Shown piece by piece: positions 54,967-64,000 of a stretch of DNA of 64,000 nucleotides. Below the pieces are notes generated by a model, which saw nothing but the letters and a program-made list of their open reading frames with translations, had not been told where the DNA came from and did not search any database. The translations under genes and the position numbers were made by a program. Position 1 is the first letter of the stretch, and each line of letters starts with the position of its first letter. The stretch comes from Bacillota bacterium (GTDB lineage Bacteria > Bacillota > Clostridia > TANB77 > CAG-465), in contig JAEWRE010000043.1 in NCBI GenBank assembly GCA_023460235.1, positions 69,675 to 133,674 on the forward strand. The letters are read 5' to 3'.

Positions 54967-55473
54967 ATGGATATATTAAAGATAATTGGAATAATTGTAT
55001 TTATAGTATGCCTTCTTGTTATGTATGGTACAAATCATGGTATACCAGATATAAGAAAATATGATAGTGATTTTAAATTACTTGATATGAGATTCCATTA
55101 TAGTGCAAATGATATTAATGACACTTTAAATAAAATTGGTGATGATGGGAGAAAAGCATACTCTAATTATTTAATTCTTGATTTTATTTTTATATGCTCA
55201 TTTTTAATTGTTCAATTTGCAATAACTGATAAATTGATTACAAGTGTGAATATGAAAAGTATTCTTTATATATTTGTAATAGCTAGAGCAATTTTTGATA
55301 TAATAGAAAACTGCATGTTATTAAAGATAATAAATAAATTTCCAAACTATAATACTGATCTAGCATCTATATGTACTTGGATAACTACAGCAAAATTTGT
55401 TATGATGTATTCATGGATAATTTGTATTTTGGGATATCTTTTCTATAGTTTAATATATAGAAAGAACGTATAA
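54967..55473 (+). CDS. Four-helix membrane protein, unknown
   Basis: A 168-residue integral membrane protein with helices at about 3-20, 68-88, 96-118 and 135-160 and a loop with GTNHGIPDIRKYDSDFKLLDMRFHY. No recognised family. It starts 20 bases after the ABC-F stop with AAGGAGAA, so it probably belongs to the same transcription unit as the ABC-F genes. Confidence 0.7.
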   Translation: MDILKIIGIIVFIVCLLVMYGTNHGIPDIRKYDSDFKLLDMRFHYSANDINDTLNKIGDDGRKAYSNYLILDFIFICSFLIVQFAITDKLITSVNMKSILYIFVIARAIFDIIENCMLLKIINKFPNYNTDLASICTWITTAKFVMMYSWIICILGYLFYSLIYRKNV

Positions 55474-55546
55474 ATACCAAATAAACTTGCATTTTTACTA
55501 ATAGTATAGTAAAATATATAACTGTATATTAAAAAGGAGAAATTAA

Positions 55547-57139
55547 ATGATAGGAACAAATGGAGTTACACTTAGATTTGGAAAAAGAACATTATTTGAA
55601 GATGTAAATATAAAATTCACACCAGGAAACTGTTATGGAATAATAGGAGCAAATGGTGCTGGTAAATCTACATTTTTAAAAATACTTTCTGGAGAAATAG
55701 AACCTAGTCAAGGTGAAGTATACATGTCTGAGAAAGAAAGACTGGGTATACTTAAACAAAATCATTATGAATATGATGATGTAAAAGTATTAGATACTGT
55801 AATCAGAGGAAATCAAAGATTATACGATATAATGAAAGAAAAAGAAATCCTTTATTCTAAAGAAGATTTTAATGATGAAGATGGAATTAAAGCTGGAAAT
55901 TTAGAAGCTGAATTTGCTGATCTTAATGGCTGGATGGCTGAAACTGACGCTGCACAACTTTTAAGTGGACTTGGAATTGGTGTAGAATTACACGAAAAAT
56001 TAATGAGAGAACTAACTGGTGGAGAAAAAATAAAAGTATTACTTGCACAAGCATTATTTGGTAATCCTGATGTGTTATTACTTGATGAACCGACAAACCA
56101 TTTGGATATAGCTGCAATAGCATGGCTTGAAGAATTTTTAATTAATTTTGAAAATACTGTAATTGTTGTTTCACATGATAGACACTTTTTAAATAAGGTA
56201 TGTACTCATATAGCAGATATTGATTATGGTAAAATTCAACTTTATGTTGGCAACTATGATTTCTGGTATGAATCAAGTCAGCTTGCATTAAAGCAAATGA
56301 AAGAATCTAATAAGAAAAAAGAAGATAAAATTAAAGAATTAGAAGACTTTATACGTAGATTTAGTGCCAACGCCTCTAAATCAAAACAAGCTACATCAAG
56401 AAAGAAAACATTAGAAAAAATAGAACTTGATGAAATAAAACCATCTACAAGAAAATATCCATATATCGAATTTAAGTCTGAAGTACCATCTGGTAGAGAG
56501 ATACTTGAAGTTGATAATATAAGTAAAGAAATAGATGGACAAATGATTTTAAAGAATGTATCATTTAAAGTTTTAAAAGGTGATAAAATAGCTATTGTAG
56601 GAAATAACACAATTGCAAAAACTACTCTATTTAAAATAATAATGGGTGAAATGAAGCAAGATAAAGGTAAAATTACTTTTGGTAAAACTATTAAACCTTC
56701 ATATGTACCACAAGATAATGAATCATACTTTAAATCAGATAAATCAATTGTTGAATGGATTGCAGATGCATATAATATAAATGATGAAACTGTAATTAGA
56801 AGTTTCTTAGGAAGAATGTTATTTTCCGGTGAAGAATCGCTAAAGAAAGTAAACGTACTATCAGGTGGAGAAAAAGCAAGATGTATGATGTCAAGATGTA
56901 TGTTAGAAAATCCTAACTTCGTAATTCTTGATGAACCAACAAACCACTTAGATCTTGAAAGTATTACTGCACTAAATAATGGATTGATAAGGACTACTTC
57001 AGAAGTTATATTTACATCTCATGATCATCAGTTCGTACAAACTGTTGCAAACAGAATAATTGAGATAACTGATAATGGAATAATAGATAAGAGAATGACT
57101 TATGATGAATACTTAGAACAAGAAGATGGTATAAAATAA
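55547..57139 (+). CDS. ABC-F protein, YbiT/YkpA type
   Basis: A 530-residue two-ABC-domain protein without membrane segments. Domain 1: GIIGANGAGKSTFLKIL (~36-52), LTGGEKIKVLLAQALF (~162-177), LLLDEPTNHLD (~186-196), VVSHDRHFLN. Domain 2: IVGNNTIAKTTLFK (~347-360), LSGGEKARCMMSR (~441), LDEPTNHLDLESITAL (~464). The linker with RRFSANASKSKQATSRKKTLEKIELDE is typical of the YbiT/YkpA subgroup, thought to act on the ribosome as a translation factor. In the second Walker A the usual GxGKT is AKTT, a departure from consensus seen in some members of this subgroup. Own AAGGAG site. Confidence 0.88.
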   Translation: MIGTNGVTLRFGKRTLFEDVNIKFTPGNCYGIIGANGAGKSTFLKILSGEIEPSQGEVYMSEKERLGILKQNHYEYDDVKVLDTVIRGNQRLYDIMKEKEILYSKEDFNDEDGIKAGNLEAEFADLNGWMAETDAAQLLSGLGIGVELHEKLMRELTGGEKIKVLLAQALFGNPDVLLLDEPTNHLDIAAIAWLEEFLINFENTVIVVSHDRHFLNKVCTHIADIDYGKIQLYVGNYDFWYESSQLALKQMKESNKKKEDKIKELEDFIRRFSANASKSKQATSRKKTLEKIELDEIKPSTRKYPYIEFKSEVPSGREILEVDNISKEIDGQMILKNVSFKVLKGDKIAIVGNNTIAKTTLFKIIMGEMKQDKGKITFGKTIKPSYVPQDNESYFKSDKSIVEWIADAYNINDETVIRSFLGRMLFSGEESLKKVNVLSGGEKARCMMSRCMLENPNFVILDEPTNHLDLESITALNNGLIRTTSEVIFTSHDHQFVQTVANRIIEITDNGIIDKRMTYDEYLEQEDGIK

Positions 57140-57149
57140 ATGAATTTTT

Positions 57150-57180
57150 AAGTGTGTAGAAATAAATACACACTTTTTTT
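57150..57180 (+). terminator. Terminator of the ABC-F run
   Basis: AAGTGTGTA/TACACACTT hairpin followed by seven T residues. Confidence 0.9.
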
Positions 57181-57340
57181 CATAAAATTAAGAAAAATAT
57201 TGAAATAAAAAATAACTTGGGTTATAATAATTTATATAGGTTATGATTAGTCGTAATTTATATAAAATTGTCAAAGTTTTTAATAAAGATTTTGACAGTA
57301 GCAGTTAAATTTCAAAATTAAAATTTAAGGAGTGAAAAAA

Positions 57341-58366
57341 ATGATAAGTGATAATGAAGTTAAAACAGCTGTTTCACCATTTGCTGTAAGGGAAAATGAA
57401 GTAAAAGTTTTTGATGGTAAAGAGGGATTTGCGTCAATAAATCAAGTCGTATTTAAAATGGATATGGGATACATTAACGAAGAACATATCAAAGCATTAG
57501 AGGTTGTCAATGAATTTGGCTTTGTTACTTCAAGACAAGTAACTCAAGTACTTGAAATTAGAGGAAAACTAAATGATATTGAGGAAGATAAAAGACAAAA
57601 TAAGGTTGCAAAATGGCTTGAAGATTTAACAAAATCTAAAGTTATAGCTCGTTATTATTTTCAAAGTGAAGCTGGCAAAAGTTCATATAGAGCTTATTGT
57701 ATGGATAAAATAGCTACATATATACTAAAACAAAGAAACATAAACACATTATGGCAGCCAACTGATAATACTAAGCCATCTTATGCAGTAAAAAGAAAAC
57801 TTGCTGGAAATCAAGTAATTATTGCATATATGCAAAAAGTTGCAACATTTAATAGTGTTAATCCAAATGTACTATTATACTCTAAAAAGTATAATGTAAA
57901 GTTTAAACCAACAGGTGGACTTGTAACACTAAAGAATGGTGCAGATGAATATAACTTTGTATTTGAAGTTGTAAGAAGAAATGATGATTGGCAAAATATG
58001 TTTGCTGAAAAAGTTCAACTTTATTCAGACTTCTTTGAAAACTTTACAAGAAACGATGCAGGTTTTTATGATAAACCACAACTTGTTGTGGTTGGAGAAG
58101 ATGTTCAACATATAGCTGAAATGTTTAGAATTATAAAAAAGGTTACAAATGTTCTACAAGATAGTGATTTATATTTTACAACTGAATTAAAACATCTTGA
58201 TGGAGATTTAGAAAATAGTATAAGTGTATTTGAATTAGAAGAAAATACTAAAAAATATAAACTAGTTACAAAACAACTAGATATATTAAAACCAGGTGAT
58301 AATGAAGCATATAAATCTAAATTGAATGGAGAAATGAAATTTAGTTCAAATATGATAATTGAATAA
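57341..58366 (+). CDS. Winged-helix protein resembling replication-relaxation family, unsure
   Basis: A 341-residue soluble protein. Residues ~40-115 form a winged-helix-like unit (INEEHIKALEVVNEFGFVTSRQVTQVL, ...NKVAKWLEDLTKSKVIARYYF). The C-terminal half holds a strand-rich region (YNFVFEVVRRNDDWQNMFAEKVQLYSDFFENF, PQLVVVGEDVQHIAEMFRII) similar in layout to mobile-element replication-relaxation or restriction-fold proteins. No catalytic motif is certain. ATG 57341 has AAGGAG 8 bases upstream; GTG 57332 is in-frame but falls inside the site. Flanked by terminators on both sides. Confidence 0.6.
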   Translation: MISDNEVKTAVSPFAVRENEVKVFDGKEGFASINQVVFKMDMGYINEEHIKALEVVNEFGFVTSRQVTQVLEIRGKLNDIEEDKRQNKVAKWLEDLTKSKVIARYYFQSEAGKSSYRAYCMDKIATYILKQRNINTLWQPTDNTKPSYAVKRKLAGNQVIIAYMQKVATFNSVNPNVLLYSKKYNVKFKPTGGLVTLKNGADEYNFVFEVVRRNDDWQNMFAEKVQLYSDFFENFTRNDAGFYDKPQLVVVGEDVQHIAEMFRIIKKVTNVLQDSDLYFTTELKHLDGDLENSISVFELEENTKKYKLVTKQLDILKPGDNEAYKSKLNGEMKFSSNMIIE

Positions 58367-58371
58367 TTGAG

Positions 58372-58413
58372 ATATGATACTTAGAAATAAAAGATCTAAG
58401 TATCATATTTTTT
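58372..58413 (+). terminator. Terminator
   Basis: ATATGATACTTAGA pairs with TCTAAGTATCATAT, followed by six T residues. Confidence 0.92.
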
Positions 58414-58522
58414 TATTATATATTAAATAAATTTTGTATAGTATTTGTAATTAAGAAATATATGTGTTATAATTCAAAAAAATAAAACTATAGTCTACCA
58501 AAAATTTGAAGGAGGAATAAAT

Positions 58523-59122
58523 ATGAAATTATTTATTAATTCAGGTATTTATGATCGGAGTTGTAACGGAAATGTAAAATTTAAAACAACAAATAATGGA
58601 ATTAAATTAATTATTCCAAATTGGGTAGAAAGTGAACGCAGGCATGAAAAGATAACTTTTATAATTCCAAACACAAAAGGGAAAGATTTAACTAAAGATA
58701 TCTTCCTTGAGAATCTTATCTTGAAAAAAAGGAAAAATAATACTTTCCAATTTACACAGACAAAAGAACGCAATGATCGCGTTATTTATGCATTGGTTAG
58801 ATCAATCTCTCCCGTGCCAGACGATATTTATATAAACGCAAGTACAAAAGCTAATATTAAAGTTATTTGCCACATGAAATTTGTAGATGATGAAGTTAAT
58901 TTAGGCTGTTTCATTTCAAATGTATATTTGATAAGGATTAATCTGCAAAGCGATGAGAGTATTCCTATTTATCTAACTAGTGTTTCACCATTTCGCTTAG
59001 ATTCACATTATGTATTCTATAAGCTTAAATACAATAGTATAAAAGTGAGTGGTTTAAAAAACACATATATAATTTTAAAAAATAAAAACAGGAAAGAATA
59101 TATATCACTTTCAGAAATTTAA
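58523..59122 (+). CDS. Hypothetical beta-rich protein
   Basis: A 199-residue basic protein, largely of strand character (KFKTTNNGIKLIIPNW, KITFIIPN, VNLGCFISNVYLIRINL), of no family I recognise. GGAGG lies 8 bases before the ATG. Codon use includes more GC-ending codons (GATCGG, AACGCAAGT) than its neighbours, a weak hint of foreign origin. Isolated between two terminators. Confidence 0.65.
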   Translation: MKLFINSGIYDRSCNGNVKFKTTNNGIKLIIPNWVESERRHEKITFIIPNTKGKDLTKDIFLENLILKKRKNNTFQFTQTKERNDRVIYALVRSISPVPDDIYINASTKANIKVICHMKFVDDEVNLGCFISNVYLIRINLQSDESIPIYLTSVSPFRLDSHYVFYKLKYNSIKVSGLKNTYIILKNKNRKEYISLSEI

Positions 59123-59130
59123 TAATTTAT

Positions 59131-59159
59131 AAGTGCAGCTAACAAGCTGCACTTTTTTG
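59131..59159 (+). terminator. Terminator
   Basis: AAGTGCAGCT/AGCTGCACTT with an AACA loop and six T residues. Confidence 0.92.
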
Positions 59160-59239
59160 TATTAAGTTATCCCTTACTTTATTGACAATAAAAAACGTAT
59201 GATATATACTATATAAAAAATGGAGGTTGAATTTATTTT

Positions 59240-60001
59240 ATGAAAAAAAATAAGAAAATAATAATTGTTTTAGCTATAATTTTAATAGTTATAATTGCAG
59301 TGGCTGGCTTAATATTTGTGCTATTAAATAAAAGTACTAATAAAAGATTAATTTTATCAGAAGGTGTAAACTATTCAAAATATACAACTTCAAAAGTTAA
59401 TTACTTTAAAGACTATGTCTATGATATGCAAGGATCAAGTAATTCTTTAAAATTTCCATATATAAATATAAAAGGAATGGAAGATATAAATAATGAAATA
59501 GATCAGATGAAAAATACAGCTACAACAAATGCAGAGAGCAATAATAATGTAGCAGTTTCTTATCAATCATTTTTAAATAATGATATTTTATCTGTCAGCA
59601 TATTTGCATCTTACCCTGATTCTACTATTAGTAAAGATATAAAAATATATAGCATTGACTTAAACACAAATAAAAAAATAGGATATAATGATATAGTACA
59701 AAAATTTGGTTTAGATGCAGATAGGACTAAATATTTAGTTGAAAAACAAATCGAATCTAAAATTGATGATTATATAACAACAAATAATTTAACTGTAGAT
59801 GCAACAGAATATAAAAAAAAGAGCATAGAGGATTTTGAAAATGATTTAAACTCAAATTCTGTATCTGCTCTTGTAAATTCAGATAATTATTTAATTTGTA
59901 AAATTAGGTTAAAGTTTCCAAACAATGATAATGATTATTTAGATGTTATATCATTAAATATAAACGTATTGAAGATAATTAACATAGACCAAGGAGAATA
60001 A
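59240..60001 (+). CDS. Membrane-anchored extracytoplasmic protein, possibly DUF4163/RsiV-like
   Basis: A 253-residue protein with one N-terminal membrane helix (IIIVLAIILIVIIAVAGLIFVLL, residues 8-30) and an external alpha/beta domain. FPYINIKGMEDINNEIDQM (~73-91) and the later IGYNDIVQKFGLDAD (~150) recall DUF4163/DUF3298 domains found in PdaC and RsiV; this link is by eye and weak. Its TAA is followed directly by the folC ATG, so they are translationally linked. Confidence 0.6.
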   Translation: MKKNKKIIIVLAIILIVIIAVAGLIFVLLNKSTNKRLILSEGVNYSKYTTSKVNYFKDYVYDMQGSSNSLKFPYINIKGMEDINNEIDQMKNTATTNAESNNNVAVSYQSFLNNDILSVSIFASYPDSTISKDIKIYSIDLNTNKKIGYNDIVQKFGLDADRTKYLVEKQIESKIDDYITTNNLTVDATEYKKKSIEDFENDLNSNSVSALVNSDNYLICKIRLKFPNNDNDYLDVISLNINVLKIINIDQGE

Positions 60002-61285
60002 ATGGCGAGTGTATTTGACTATATATTTAAACAAAGAGATTCAGAAACTAAACTTTCATTAGAAAGAGTTAAAATATTATTAGATTTGTTAGATAATCCA
60101 CAAGATAACCTAAAGTTTATACATATTGCTGGTACAAACGGAAAAGGTTCAATAACAACAACTCTATCAAATATTTTAATTGATTCAAATTATAAGGTTG
60201 GCAAATATATATCTCCTTATGTTGATAATTTTTTTGAAAGAATACAAATTAATAATGAATATATAAAAGAAGAAGAAGCAAATAAAGTGCTTCAAAAGCT
60301 AATTCCTTGTATTGAAGAAATGACTGATAAACCAACTTCATTTGAAATATTGGCAGCACTTGCGTTTGAATATTTTTATGAAAATAATTGCGATATTGTA
60401 TGTTTAGAAGTGGGGATGGGTGGAAGATTTGATGCTACTAATTGTATAACAAATACACTTATATCAATCATTTCTGTTATTGATTATGATCATATGGAAT
60501 ATTTAGGAAATACTATTGAAGAGATTGCTTTTGAAAAATGTGGAATAATTAAAGATGGAAAAACAACTATAAGCTATCCATTACAAAAATATAGTGCTAA
60601 GATAATGATTGAAGCTATGGCTAAAATTAGAAAAAATAAGTTTATAGATATTGACTTAAATAATTTAACTAATGTAGAAAAAATTGAGTTTAATTATAAA
60701 TTTAATTATAAAAACAATGAATATATATTAGGACTTAATGGGAAACATCAAGTATATAATGCTCTAGTAGTAATTGAATGTATAGAAGAATTGAATAAAA
60801 AAGGATTTATAGTTACATATGATAATTTATTTAATTCAATCAAGAATACTAGATTTATAGGCAGATTGGATTTAATAAATGAAAAACCATTCATCTTTCT
60901 TGATGGTGCGCATAATATTTCTGGTGCTAATGCATTAAAAGAGTTTATATTAGATAACAATAAAAATAAAAATATAATTTTAATTACTAGCATGATAAAA
61001 GGGAAAGTTTATGAAGAATATTTTTCTAGCATTTCAAATCTTGCATCAAATATAATTATTACAAAAATAACTGATAATATAAAAATAGGTGAAGATCTAG
61101 ATAAGTTATATCAAACTATTCGAAAATATAATGATAAAGTACAGATTATACGAAATCAAGAAGAAGCTTTAAAAAATGCTATTTCAATTGCTAATCCAAA
61201 TGATATTATAATAATAACAGGTTCATTATATTTGGTATCTGAATATTATTCGATGTTTAAAAGTAAAAATTTATTTGAAAATTAG
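60002..61285 (+). CDS. folC: Folylpolyglutamate synthase/dihydrofolate synthase FolC
   Basis: Mur-ligase-family enzyme of 427 residues that adds glutamate to folates. IHIAGTNGKGSITTTLS (P-loop, ~40-56), the EVGMGGRFDATN motif (~137-148), IDYDHMEYLGNTIEEIAFEKCGIIK (~161-185) and FLDGAHN in the C-terminal domain (~298-304) are all typical. Starts immediately after the preceding stop codon. Ends before a strong terminator. Confidence 0.95.
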   Translation: MASVFDYIFKQRDSETKLSLERVKILLDLLDNPQDNLKFIHIAGTNGKGSITTTLSNILIDSNYKVGKYISPYVDNFFERIQINNEYIKEEEANKVLQKLIPCIEEMTDKPTSFEILAALAFEYFYENNCDIVCLEVGMGGRFDATNCITNTLISIISVIDYDHMEYLGNTIEEIAFEKCGIIKDGKTTISYPLQKYSAKIMIEAMAKIRKNKFIDIDLNNLTNVEKIEFNYKFNYKNNEYILGLNGKHQVYNALVVIECIEELNKKGFIVTYDNLFNSIKNTRFIGRLDLINEKPFIFLDGAHNISGANALKEFILDNNKNKNIILITSMIKGKVYEEYFSSISNLASNIIITKITDNIKIGEDLDKLYQTIRKYNDKVQIIRNQEEALKNAISIANPNDIIIITGSLYLVSEYYSMFKSKNLFEN

Positions 61286-61292
61286 TAAGAAC

Positions 61293-61326
61293 AGAGTGTA
61301 AATTGAATGTTTATACTCTTTTTTTA
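61293..61326 (+). terminator. Terminator of folC
   Basis: AGAGTGTAAA...TTTATACTCT hairpin and a run of T residues. Confidence 0.85.
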
Positions 61327-61335
61327 TGCTTTTAT

Positions 61336-61483
61336 AATGTAAATATTATATTTATATTACAAAATATTATATTTACATTACAATAATGATAAATGTTGAC
61401 AAATTACTACATTTAAGATAATATTAATTTATGGAATATGATTTAAAAATTATAAAAGCAAATGCCAAGGTGTTATAATTTTT
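61336..61483 (+). promoter_or_regulatory. Regulatory region before the last surface-protein gene
   Basis: In the 366-bp gap 61287-61652: an inverted repeat TAATGTAAATA.../...TATTTACATTA (about 61336-61383, two central mismatches), TTGACA (61395-61400 region) with TAATAT 17 bases on, and a hairpin AAAATTATAA/TTATAATTTT around 61446-61483. No gene seen. Operator and attenuator roles are possible. Confidence 0.45.
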
Positions 61484-61652
61484 AAATATCGTGTGTTAAA
61501 ATATTTATTTAGATTATAAAAAAGAATTTTATTATGTATAGGAGAGTGTTTTGTAAACACTTATATAATGCTGTGCAAATGAATACATCTTATTTAACTA
61601 GTCAGTATTGAATTGAGTTAATAAATAAAATTAATTAAATAGGAGTGGTCGT

Positions 61653-64000
61653 ATGAATAAAAAAACTAATAAAGGCATATCTTTGATAATGCTTATGCTA
61701 GCAATAATAGTGATAATAATACTGAGCCGGAGTAGTAATATTAAGTTTTTCAAAAAATAATCCAATAGATAATGCAAGAAAAGCAAAACTCTTAAATGAT
61801 ATAGATACATTTAAGAGTGAACTTGCGTTATATCATTTTGGGGAAAGTTCAGATACAATTGGAAACTATGATCCAAAAGGATTAAATGCAAATAAAAGTA
61901 GTGTAACGCAAGATGGTATAACAGATAAGAACAGAAATATGATGGATATAATAACATCAATGAAAGGGACAGGCTATGAAAACAAACTTGAAATAATAGC
62001 AGGAGAGTTAGTATATATAGGAGATAATCAAAAAGAGTCAGAATGGTTAGAGGGAATAATTGAATCAAGAAACTTTAAAATAGATGTAACAGCAGTACCA
62101 AGTATGAATGATATAGTTGGAAAGGTAATATTATCAGGATTATTAGTAAAAGAAGAAAAGATAGAATATTACAAAATATATATAAGTAAGACAAAGGGTG
62201 TATACGAAGGTACACCAGAAGTTGAGATAACAGAAAAGAAAAAAGAAGTAAGTTATGAAATAAATAATTTAGAGCCAAAACAAGAGTATTATATAAAAGT
62301 AGAAGTAAAAATGGAAAATGAGTCAGATGCTAGAGTATATGAGACAGATAAGATAATAACTAGTCCAGATACAGTAGTGCCAAAAGAAGCAAGTATAGTA
62401 GTACCAAGTTATATAAATAAAAGAGAAATAACAGGCGTAGCAATAACATTAGCAGATAATGATGGTGGAAGTGGATTAAATAAAGTAAGAAGTAAATATG
62501 TAATAGATCAAGTAGCTACAAAATATGGAACAGATGAGGGAGTATGGGAAGTAGGAGCAATTAGTTTTAATTTAGAAGATTTTCTAAATAATACAGCAAC
62601 AGTAACACTTAGTGTACCATCTGATGGAGAATACTATGTACATGTGCTTACAGTGGATAATGCAGGAAATAAGACATCAAGTATATCAAGTAAGATAGTG
62701 GTGGATACAATAGTACCAAATGAAGCAGATATAACAATACCAAGTAAGTCTACAAATAACAGCGTACAAGCTACAGTGAAGTTAAGTGACAATATAAATG
62801 GAAGTGGAATAAATTTAAATGAAAGTAAGTATATTTATTCATCAGAATCATCTCCATATGGAGATACAGAAGAAATATGGAATACAGCAGTAAAATTTAC
62901 AAGTGAAACACAAACGATAACAGTAACATCAAGTACAAATGATGTATATTATTTACATGTGTTATTAGTAGATAGAGCAGGGAATAGAAGAGAAGTATTA
63001 TCAAGTGGAGTAGTAACAAATACAAATACCCCAGAAGCACCCGAGATAATAGGGACAGTAGCAAGTAATACATGGACAAATCAAAATGTTACACTAACAG
63101 TAAAAACAGTAACTTCACCAGGAGTTGTAAAATATGAATATACAGTAAATGGAGGATCATGGCAAGAATATAAAGACATAAATAAAATAGCAGTATCAAG
63201 TGAAGGAACAACAATAATAAAAGCAAGAGCAATAAATAACGTAGGAACAATAGGAGCAGAAAGTACAGGATATATAGTAAATATAGACAAAACAAACCCA
63301 GGAGTAAATTTTGGAACAAATGGTGGAAACAATGTACAGATAGCAGGAACACAAGTAAATGTAACAGATGCAGGTGGAAGTAATGTAAATGGAAGTACAT
63401 TAAAATATGTTTGGAGTACAAGTACAACAGAACCAAGTAGTGGATGGACAACATTTACAAATGGTGCAACAATCACAAAAGAAAGTGTAACAGGAACATA
63501 TTATTTATGGGTAAAAGCCAGTGATAATGCAGGGAACACAGTAACAGTAAAATCAAATTCATTTAGTATAGATAACACAGCACCAACAGTACCAACATTA
63601 ACACCAAGTACAACATCGTGGACAAATGGTAACGTAACTGTGACAATAACATTTCCAGGAGATGCTAGTATAAAAGAATATAGTACTAATGGAAGTACAT
63701 GGACTTCATATACTACAGCAATAATAGTAAGCACACAAAATACAACAGTATATGCAAGAGGAAAAGATGCGGCAGGAAACCAAAGTGCAACTGGAACATT
63801 AACTGTATCAAACATAGATAAAACAGCACCAACAGTAACATTTGGAACAAATGGAGCAAGTAATGTACAAACCGCAAGTACAACAGCAACAGTAAGTGAT
63901 GCAGGTGGAAGTGCAATAAACACAAGTACATTACAGTATGTGTGGGATACACAAAACAGTACAACACCAAGTAGTGGATGGGCAACATTTACAAATGGAG
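61653..64000 (+). CDS. Large repetitive surface protein with prepilin-like N-terminus; N-terminal frameshift; runs off window
   Basis: ATG 61653 (AGGAG 7 bases upstream) encodes MNKKTNKGISLIMLMLAIIVIIIL, then the frame turns to nonsense and stops at 61758-61760. The +1 frame from 61726 continues the expected motif (AGVVILSFSKNNPIDNARKAKLL) and stays open for 2275 bases to the window end. Removing the A at 61725 restores one frame. Downstream are fibronectin/Ig-like modules (SYEINNLEPKQEYYIKVEVK; DGEYYVHVLTVDNAGNKTSS) and a tandem repeat of about 180 residues beginning near 63031 and 63580 (WTNxNVT..., SSGW(T/A)TFTNG). Likely exported and exposed; the C-terminal end is outside the window. Confidence 0.75.

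Noticed and set aside
61446..61483. Cyclic-di-GMP-like riboswitch suggested by GCAAATGCC
   Set aside because: Only a few bases resemble the consensus and there is no second helix or tetraloop; it is better explained as a simple AT hairpin.
62075..63988. Long minus-strand ORFs opposite the last surface protein
   Set aside because: They are low-complexity Leu/Tyr or Val/Pro shadows of the repetitive plus-strand frame, with no ribosome sites.

Overview
The window is AT-rich, with short intergenic gaps, strong AGGAGG-type ribosome binding sites, sigma-A promoters (TTGACA, 17 nt, TATAAT) and T-tailed hairpin terminators. Together with SecG, HU, YchF, RNase R, TrmB, MurC, FolC and CCA-encoding tRNAs, this points to a low-GC Firmicute, most likely an uncultured gut Clostridia lineage (inference from composition and gene families; no rRNA is present). 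The window opens inside an oligoendopeptidase F gene and closes inside a large repetitive surface-protein gene.

1-24.6 kb is mostly core chromosome: pepF end, an O-antigen-ligase-like protein, a run secG-rnr-(membrane protein)-trmB, tRNA-His/tRNA-Gln, a flippase-like protein, a TetR regulator with its own palindromic operator followed by flavodoxin and DUF4097 genes, a DUF998 protein, an M23/SH3 peptidase preceded by a 22-codon ORF, a secreted Big_2 protein, PAP2 phosphatase, PPC/DUF296 and cupin proteins, tRNA-Gln(CTG), tRNA-Tyr and a CAT-anticodon tRNA, ychF, a MurJ/SpoVB-type flippase, hup, and an unusual surface protein with a prepilin-like N-terminus, a DUF4434-like middle and a formylglycine-generating-enzyme-like C-terminus.

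24.6-31 kb holds an RCC1-repeat surface protein on the minus strand whose prepilin-like N-terminus is separated by a one-base frameshift, tRNA-Leu, and a reverse transsulfuration pair (cystathionine gamma-lyase-like and cystathionine beta-synthase with CBS domains).

31-44.5 kb is an accessory island. It is anchored on two tRNA-Gly(TCC) genes, each followed by a terminator and a mobC-type relaxosome gene (one intact, one decayed), and carries an AAA ATPase, an alpha/beta hydrolase, two adjacent HEPN-like proteins (RNxxxH motifs), a Dam-type methylase with an overlapping predicted restriction endonuclease, a coiled-coil protein, an MFS transporter, a phosphatase, a decayed gene, an ATL-type protein and a membrane-anchored XRE regulator. 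Three diverged copies of a promoter-bearing repeat of about 80-135 bp (33.9, 38.4 and 44.2 kb) punctuate the island; they are conserved in the promoter and in a short stem-loop that resembles a truncated tRNA. This modular tRNA/repeat/mobC layout plus the HEPN pair is the most likely place for an undescribed system.

44.5-64 kb returns to mixed core/accessory genes: an MFS protein with a 20-bp perfect inverted repeat upstream, an anchored esterase, MscL with a C-terminal zinc ribbon, an OGG-type glycosylase, an amidase_2 homologue that has lost its zinc ligands, a 36-residue acidic ORF, a zinc-ribbon/Ltp-repeat protein, murC, a TPR protein, two ABC-F proteins (the first with a leader ORF), a winged-helix protein, folC, and finally a second prepilin-like surface protein that again carries a +1 frameshift in its N-terminal segment and runs off the window.
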